Source: an uncultured Clostridia bacterium
Lineage (GTDB): Bacteria; Bacillota; Clostridia; Christensenellales; Aristaeellaceae
Direction: 5' to 3'
Assembly: GCA_947600345.1 (NCBI GenBank)
Contig: CANQGC010000110.1
Coordinates: 1-8,879 of the forward strand
Length of the DNA stretch: 8,879 nt
In this document: piece after piece, positions 4,537 through 8,879 of the stretch
Layout: each line of letters opens with the position of its first letter
Position numbering within the stretch: position 1 is the stretch's first letter
Program-made: the position numbers and the translations under genes
Notes under the pieces: model-generated
Databases searched by the model: none
What the model was told of the DNA's origin: nothing
What the model saw: only the letters and a program-made list of their open reading frames with translations

Positions 4537-5816
4537 TACGCAGGATACGCAGGAAGTTCATATCCATCGCCGTTCTGGTCCTGGCGCTGGCCATCCTTTT
4601 GGTGACGCTGATCGTCAACGCCGCCAACTGGGTGAATGTGCGGGCCGAGCTCGCCGAGACGATGCGCTACCTGACTGAGGATGGCGGCCGCGCCTCAGAC
4701 GAGCGCGGCTTTGGCGGCTTCGGCATGCGCGGCGGACGGTCGCGCGGGCTACAGCGGCGGCTGAGCGAGTCCCAGTACTTCACGGTGCTGATTTCTCCGG
4801 ACGGGAGCTATCGTCTCAGCGACGCCTCCCGGGAGGCGCTGCGCACCGAGGAGGAGCTGGTGGACATCGCCGGGCGGGCGCTGGGGCGCGGCGCGGCGGA
4901 GGGCTTCTGCGAGAGCTACTACTACTCGATCGTCGAGCGGGGCAGTGGCGTGAAGTCGGCGGTGTTTCTGAACTGCGAGACGAAGCTGGCGGCGGTGCGG
5001 TCGCTGGCGCTGATCTCTGGCGCGGCGTGCCTGGGCGGCGTGCTGCTGGCCTGGCTACTGGTGGCGCTGTTCAGCAACCGTGCGATCCGGCCGCTGATCG
5101 AGAGCGCGGCCCAGCAGAAGCGCTTCATCACCGACGCCGGGCACGAGCTGAAGACGCCGCTGACGGTGATCTCCGCGAACATGGACGTGCTGGCGCTGGA
5201 GGTGGGCGAGAGCAAGTGGATCGCCAGCACGAAGAAGCAGGTGGCGAACATGCGCGGCCTGGTGAACGAGCTGATCTACCTCTCCCGTTTGGACGAGGAG
5301 GACGCGCGGCTGGAGATGGCGGACTTCGACCTGGCCGCGGCGCTGCGGGACGTGGCGGAGCCCTTCGCGGGCATGGCGGAGTTCATGGGCAAGGCGCTGG
5401 CTGTCGACGCGGAGGAGTCCGTGGCGGTTCACGGCAACGAGGCGGCGCTTCGGCGCATGATCTCCACGCTCTGTGACAACGCGGTCAAGTACGCCCCGGA
5501 GGGGGACGAGATTCAGATCTCCCTCAAGTCCAACGGCAAGCGCGTGCGCCTGCGAGTCGAAAACGGCCTGAAGGAGCCGCTGGACGAGGAGGCGCTCAAG
5601 CACCTGTTCGACCGCTTCTACCGCGCCGATGCCTCCCGAAGCAAGGACAGCGGGGGCTACGGCATCGGGCTATCCATCGCCCGGGCCATCGCGGAGAAGC
5701 ACGGCGCCACCCTGCGCGCCGCGCAGACCGAGGCCAACCGCCTCCGCATCACCTTCTCCTGCGGGGCCGCCGGCCATCTGCTGCCGCGCCTGGGCGACGG
5801 GCCCTCGAAGCCATAG
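4533..5816 (+). CDS. Membrane sensor histidine kinase, partner of the preceding regulator
   Basis: The 427-residue protein has a first membrane helix at about 8-30, an extracytoplasmic sensor region of roughly 125 residues, a second helix at about 157-180, a HisKA domain with H204 in FITDAGHELKTPL, and a HATPase domain. The ATPase part shows the N box (CDNAVKYA, N316), FDRFYR (359-364) and the G2 box GGYGIGLSIA (374-383). The G1 box is unusual: VENGLKEPL (342-350) replaces the normal DxGxG, so the nucleotide-contacting Asp is absent. Similar G1-poor kinases are, to my knowledge, seen in Clostridia with an intact N and G2 box, so activity is possible. The sensor region has a Gly/Arg-rich stretch at about 59-72 (GFGGFGMRGGRSRG) that shares GMRGGR with the secreted protein at 2885-3457. 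The gene overlaps the regulator by 4 bases and ends before a bidirectional terminator. Confidence 0.95.
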   Translation: MIRRIRRKFISIAVLVLALAILLVTLIVNAANWVNVRAELAETMRYLTEDGGRASDERGFGGFGMRGGRSRGLQRRLSESQYFTVLISPDGSYRLSDASREALRTEEELVDIAGRALGRGAAEGFCESYYYSIVERGSGVKSAVFLNCETKLAAVRSLALISGAACLGGVLLAWLLVALFSNRAIRPLIESAAQQKRFITDAGHELKTPLTVISANMDVLALEVGESKWIASTKKQVANMRGLVNELIYLSRLDEEDARLEMADFDLAAALRDVAEPFAGMAEFMGKALAVDAEESVAVHGNEAALRRMISTLCDNAVKYAPEGDEIQISLKSNGKRVRLRVENGLKEPLDEEALKHLFDRFYRADASRSKDSGGYGIGLSIARAIAEKHGATLRAAQTEANRLRITFSCGAAGHLLPRLGDGPSKP

Positions 5817-5907
5817 CTTCGCGCGCCGGAACCCCGCGCCGCTCCGCAGGGGCGCGGCGGCTCCCCTCCCCCGCCCCATCACTCGACGCATCCTCGATCC
5901 AAGCAAA

Positions 5908-5942
5908 AGCTCCGCGCCCCGGATAGGGGGCGCGGAGCTCTT
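5908..5942. terminator. Bidirectional intrinsic terminator between convergent genes
   Basis: AGCTCCGCGCCCC (5908-5920) pairs perfectly over 13 bp with 5927-5939, around a short loop. It is flanked by AAAA on the left and CTCTTT on the right, so both strands have a short T-run after the stem. It serves the kinase gene (stop 5816) and the minus-strand foldase-like gene (stop 5989). Confidence 0.85.
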
Positions 5943-5988
5943 TGCCTCCGAGCGGGAAAGCGGCCGCGGCGCGGGCGCCGCCCGCCGG

Positions 5989-7602
5989 TCACTGCATGCG
6001 CTCGGGATAGTAGGTGGGGTGGGCCTCCTCGACCCAGGCGCGAACCTGGGCGTTGTAGGCGTTGTTGCGGGCCTCGGTGAGGACCTCCTCGCGGAGCTCG
6101 TCGCGGACCTGATCCAGGGGCACGGGCCCCTGCGCCACGTCGCCGATGTACTGCAGGATGCAGACGCCGTCCTCCACGCGGATCGGCTCGGTGTAGTCGC
6201 CCACGTTCTCCAGGGCCATCGCCGCCGCGACCAGCTCCTCGGGCTGGGAGGAATCCTCGGAGATGTAGTAGCCCTGGGCGCGCCGCCGGTCGTCCTTCAT
6301 GCCCTCGTCCTCGCCGATGGAGAGGATCAGCTCGTCCATGCTCGCGCCGCCGCGCAGCTGCGCCAGCGCCTCCTGCGCCCTGGCCTCCGGCCCGGCGTAG
6401 CATTCGTCGAGCGCGGCCTGGCGCTCCGCCTCGTCGATGCCGGCATCCAGCAGCCCCAGCTCGTCGTTGAGCGCGTAGGCGGTCATCGCCGATTCCTCGT
6501 CGTCGAAGCCCAGCAGCAGCATCTTCACCGCGCGGTAGCCGGGCAGATTGTACAGAACCAGATCGCCGTTCCACTGGCTGAACTCGTAGTCGTCCGGGTA
6601 GTCGTTGAAGCTCTTCTCCTGCTCCGCCACGCGGGCGTCGTAGGCCGCCTGCACCGCGGCGTCGTCCACGGTGACGTCGCCGGTCACATGGTCGAACAGC
6701 TTCTGCGCCCAGCGGCCCTCCTCGAGCTGGGCGACGATGGATTCATAGCTGACGCCGTCGCTCTCGAGCAGCTGCTCCCGGGCAGCGGCCTCGGCCTCCT
6801 CCTCGCTCATGCCCTCGGCGTCGAGCTCGCTGTCTCGATAGAACTGCACGTACTCCTCGTAGTCCTCCCTGGCCTCGGCCTCGATCTCCGCGCGGTCCTC
6901 CTCGCTGAGCTCGTAGAGGCCCAGCTCCTTCGCGTGCTCCTCCTCCACGCGCGCGCTGACCGCGGAGCGCAGCACGTCGTTCAGCAGCGTATCGGCGACC
7001 TCCTCCTCGCTGCTGCCCGACAGGATGTGCACGTTCAGCTCCTCGTTGTACGCCTCCATCACCTCGTCGCTCATCACCTGCTTGCCGTCGCCGTACTCGG
7101 CCACGACCACCGGCTCCGCGGCGGGAGCTTCGTCGTCGCCGTCCTCCGCCTCCCCGGCGTTCTCGTTGAACAGGTCGTCCTCGCCCATGAGTATGCTCAT
7201 ATCCGCGTCGGCCTCCTCGCCGCCGCCCGCGAGCGCCTCCAGCGCGTGCTCGTTCTGCTGGGTCAGCGCCTCGGTGAAGGCGTCGTAGGCGGGCTCCGAC
7301 GTGACCTCCGCGCCCGGTTCGGCGTCCGAAGCGCCCTCGCCGCCGCGCACCCGGCCCAGGCCGTAGCCCACCAGCAGCGCGAACACCACCAACAGCACCG
7401 CCAGCGCGATTGCCACCGGCACAATGGCGCTTCTGCCCTTGCCCTTCTTCTTGCCCTTCTTTTTGCCCGACGAGGACTTCTTGGCCGGGGAGCGATCCTT
7501 GCCCTCCGCGGCCTTCGCCTCGTCCTTCGCCTGCTCTATATTTTCATTTTCCTTCGCCTCGGGGGCGACGCTCTGAAGATTGCGATCGTTCTCTTCGCTC
7601 AT
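5989..7602 (-). CDS. Membrane-anchored PrsA/SurA-like foldase with degenerate parvulin domain
   Basis: The 537-residue product has a cytoplasmic Lys-rich N-terminus (KKKGKKKGKGR near 48-57), one membrane helix at about 59-82, and a large extracytoplasmic part. Residues about 88-164 are acidic low-complexity. Residues about 165-325 form a helical SurA-N/PrsA-like chaperone region starting VVAEYGDGKQVMSDEV. Residues about 355-490 resemble a parvulin peptidyl-prolyl isomerase domain (RAVKMLLLGF, AQEALAQLRGGASMDELI, the GYY and PI-plus-GVCILQYIG landmarks). The two histidines usual in parvulins (xxHILV and GYHII) are replaced by Met and Cys, so isomerase activity may be lost while chaperoning remains. 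AGGAGG lies 8 bases before ATG 7602. The frame is open upstream to 7761, but the promoter at 7638-7646 argues against a longer form. Sequence is notably Glu/Asp-rich. Family assignment is by motif reading. Confidence 0.82.
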   Translation of the reverse strand: MSEENDRNLQSVAPEAKENENIEQAKDEAKAAEGKDRSPAKKSSSGKKKGKKKGKGRSAIVPVAIALAVLLVVFALLVGYGLGRVRGGEGASDAEPGAEVTSEPAYDAFTEALTQQNEHALEALAGGGEEADADMSILMGEDDLFNENAGEAEDGDDEAPAAEPVVVAEYGDGKQVMSDEVMEAYNEELNVHILSGSSEEEVADTLLNDVLRSAVSARVEEEHAKELGLYELSEEDRAEIEAEAREDYEEYVQFYRDSELDAEGMSEEEAEAAAREQLLESDGVSYESIVAQLEEGRWAQKLFDHVTGDVTVDDAAVQAAYDARVAEQEKSFNDYPDDYEFSQWNGDLVLYNLPGYRAVKMLLLGFDDEESAMTAYALNDELGLLDAGIDEAERQAALDECYAGPEARAQEALAQLRGGASMDELILSIGEDEGMKDDRRRAQGYYISEDSSQPEELVAAAMALENVGDYTEPIRVEDGVCILQYIGDVAQGPVPLDQVRDELREEVLTEARNNAYNAQVRAWVEEAHPTYYPERMQ

Positions 7603-7637
7603 CGTTGCGTCCTCCTGGATGATTACTATACACATAC

Positions 7638-7646
7638 AGTATACCA
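7638..7646 (-). promoter_or_regulatory. Extended -10 promoter of the foldase-like gene
   Basis: On the minus strand, TGGTATACT is an extended -10 (TATACT at 7643-7638) with no recognisable -35 box. Transcription would start near 7631, giving a leader of about 29 bases. One arm of the 11-bp inverted repeat (7661-7671) lies just where a -35 box would be. Confidence 0.6.
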
Positions 7647-7660
7647 TAAATCCAAACTCC

Positions 7661-7740
7661 GCGGCGCAAAAAGCCACATTCGCCATAGCAATATCGAACC
7701 TCCGCCACATTCCAAACACAATCTTGCGCTTTTGCGCCGC
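7661..7740. promoter_or_regulatory. Long-spaced inverted repeat between divergent promoters
   Basis: GCGGCGCAAAA (7661-7671) is repeated exactly inverted at 7730-7740, with 58 bases between. The left arm covers the -35 region of the foldase-like gene and the right arm sits in the spacer of the esterase promoter. Between them, GCCACATTC occurs twice (7673-7681 and 7704-7712, 31 bases apart). This may be a shared operator with looping; the role is inferred. Confidence 0.5.
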
Positions 7741-7752
7741 ATTGTATATAAT
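7724..7752 (+). promoter_or_regulatory. Promoter of the esterase operon
   Basis: TATAAT (7747-7752) lies 17 bases after TTGCGC (7724-7729). The -10 is perfect and the -35 is weak (TTG conserved). Transcription would start near 7759, with a leader of about 47 bases to ATG 7806. The weak -35 and the inverted-repeat arm in the spacer suggest that a regulator may act here. Confidence 0.6.
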
Positions 7753-7805
7753 TAGGTTCATAGATCATTCGCAAGCGAAGCTCGCGAACCCGGGAGGACT
7801 GCGGC

Positions 7806-8576
7806 ATGGCATTCTTGCAGATCGACTTCTACTCCAACGCGCTGGGCCGGGGCGCGCAGATGAACGCGCTGCTGCCCGAGGGCGCGCCGCCCGAGGGCGG
7901 CTTCCCCACGCTCTACCTGCTCCACGGCATGACCGACGACTACACCGTCTGGACGCGCCGCACATCCATCGAGCGCTACGCCGAGGACAAGCACCTGGCC
8001 GTGATCATGCCCGACACCCGCCTGGGCTGGTACGCCGACACGGCGATGGGCGAGCGCTTCTTCACCCACGTCTCCGACGAGGTGGTGCGCCTGAGCCGCA
8101 GGATGCTGCCGGGACTGAGCCACGCGCGGGAGAGGACCTTCGTCGCGGGCATCTCGATGGGCGGCTACGGCGCCTTCCGCTGCGCGCTGAACCGGCCGGA
8201 CACCTTCTCCCGGGCCGCGTCGCTCTCCGGCGCGCTGGACGCCGCCGCGCTGCCGGAGCTGGACGAGCCGCTGGAGAAGACGGCCTACTGGAGGGACACC
8301 TTCGGCCCGCTCGACCGCATCGCCGGTTCGGAGCACGACCTGTTCCGCGCGGCGGAGGCGTGCGCGCAGAACCGCCCGGCGCTCTGGATGTGGTGCGGCA
8401 CCGAGGACTTCCTCTACGCCCACAGCATCCGGATGCGCGACCACCTGCGCCGCCTGGGCTACGACCTGACCTACTCCGAGGGCCCCGGCGAGCACCTGTG
8501 GCGGTACTGGGACGTACAGATTCGATCCGCGCTGGACTGGATGATTCCCGAGGGGGAGGTGCTCGCATGTCTCTGA
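7806..8576 (+). CDS. Alpha/beta-hydrolase esterase (EstA/esterase D-like family)
   Basis: The 256-residue length fits small tributyrin-esterase/esterase D proteins. It has the oxyanion-loop motif LLHGMTDD (38-45), the nucleophile elbow GISMGGYG with S117, an Asp in GTEDFLY (D201), and H230 in GEHLWRYWD, a complete catalytic triad. There is no signal peptide, so it is probably cytoplasmic. It likely hydrolyses short acyl or acetyl esters, perhaps on carbohydrate-derived compounds; the natural substrate is not visible. GGGAGG lies 8 bases before ATG 7806. The C-terminus overlaps by 10 bases the start of a paralogous gene, so the two are co-translated. It is divergent from the foldase-like gene, with which it shares the intergenic region. 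Confidence 0.92.
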   Translation: MAFLQIDFYSNALGRGAQMNALLPEGAPPEGGFPTLYLLHGMTDDYTVWTRRTSIERYAEDKHLAVIMPDTRLGWYADTAMGERFFTHVSDEVVRLSRRMLPGLSHARERTFVAGISMGGYGAFRCALNRPDTFSRAASLSGALDAAALPELDEPLEKTAYWRDTFGPLDRIAGSEHDLFRAAEACAQNRPALWMWCGTEDFLYAHSIRMRDHLRRLGYDLTYSEGPGEHLWRYWDVQIRSALDWMIPEGEVLACL

Positions 8577-8879
8577 TCCGGATGAACTTCTTCTCCGAGG
8601 CGCTGAACATGTACGCCCCGGTGAACGTGATCCTGCCGCTGCCCCGGGACGCCGGGGCGGAGGCGCGCGACCTGCCCGCGCTCTATCTGTTCCACGGCAT
8701 GGGCGACGACCACACCAGCTGGATGCGCAAGACGGCCATCGAGCGCTGCGCGCTGGATGCGGGGCTGGCGGTGGTGATGCCCGACGGCGCGCTGAGCTGC
8801 TACGAGAACATGGCACACGGCCCGCGCTACCGGGACTTCGTGGCGGACGAGCTGCCCAGCATCATGCGCCAGACCTTCC
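8567..8879 (+). CDS. Second esterase paralogue, cut off by the window end
   Basis: The reading frame starts at ATG 8567, 7 bases after GGAGG (8555-8559), and stays open to the last base. The 104 visible residues start MSLIRMNFFSEALNMYAPVN and align along their length with the preceding esterase (MAFLQIDFYSNALGRGAQMN). Shared points include LYLFHGMGDDHTSW, the IER segment and VVMPDGALSCYENM. The catalytic Ser, Asp and His would lie beyond the window. It is a tandem paralogue in the same operon, overlapping the first gene by 10 bases. Divergence between the two suggests different substrates or an old duplication. Confidence 0.9.
   Translation, partial: MSLIRMNFFSEALNMYAPVNVILPLPRDAGAEARDLPALYLFHGMGDDHTSWMRKTAIERCALDAGLAVVMPDGALSCYENMAHGPRYRDFVADELPSIMRQTF

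Noticed and set aside
5629..7755. 708-codon open frame on the plus strand antisense to the foldase-like gene
   Set aside because: It is a composition-driven shadow of the Glu/Asp-rich minus-strand gene, and it begins inside the kinase gene in another frame.
7603..7761. 53-residue N-terminal extension of the foldase-like protein
   Set aside because: It runs through the extended -10 promoter. AGGAGG sits 8 bases before ATG 7602, which gives a normal start.
7765..7790. Short TTCGC/GCGAA palindromes in the esterase leader
   Set aside because: Stems are only about 5 bp with poor loops, which is expected by chance at this GC content.

Overview
The window is high-GC bacterial DNA. Gene content and style point to an anaerobic, high-GC member of the Bacillota (Clostridia-like): a UPF0597/CyuA cysteine desulfidase, a small secreted protein with a YckD/DUF2680-like helix, an OmpR-type two-component system, a PrsA/SurA-like membrane-anchored foldase, AGGAG-type ribosome binding sites, and intergenic palindromes of the kind common in gut Clostridia. 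This assignment is an inference; there is no rRNA or other marker here.

Layout, left to right. A partial intergenic repeat (1-49) is followed by a TRIC/UPF0126 membrane protein gene (98-754, minus) with a near-consensus promoter at 827-855. A long modular palindromic repeat (882-1159) separates it from a cyuA-like gene (1259-2530, minus). A 354-base divergent intergenic region carries the cyuA promoter, a possible structured cyuA leader, an orphan plus-strand terminator, and a promoter for a secreted Gly/Met-rich protein (2885-3457, plus). A second full copy of the modular repeat (3529-3786) precedes a response regulator and sensor kinase pair (3862-4536 and 4533-5816, plus, overlapping by 4 bases). 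A strong bidirectional terminator (5908-5942) separates the kinase from the convergent foldase-like gene (5989-7602, minus). A 203-base divergent promoter region then leads to two overlapping paralogous esterase genes (7806-8576, and 8567 to beyond the window end).

Functional links. The response regulator and kinase form one operon. The secreted protein just upstream shares a GMRGGR stretch and Gly/Met/Arg-rich composition with the kinase's extracytoplasmic domain, so it may be a ligand, target or accessory of that system (inference). The two esterases are a tandem duplication and probably co-transcribed. The other genes are single-gene units.

The most unusual content is the intergenic repeat family. 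Two full copies share an ordered series of hairpins: a variable-sequence long hairpin, a fixed 14-bp stem with a 44-base variable loop, two or three mini-hairpins, a roughly 9-bp hairpin, and a perfect 23-base palindrome. Several stems differ between copies only by changes that keep pairing. Both copies lie between co-oriented genes, after the stop of one and about 50 bases before the -10 box of the next. The organisation resembles pneumococcal BOX elements, but the sequence does not identify it with any named family that I can verify.
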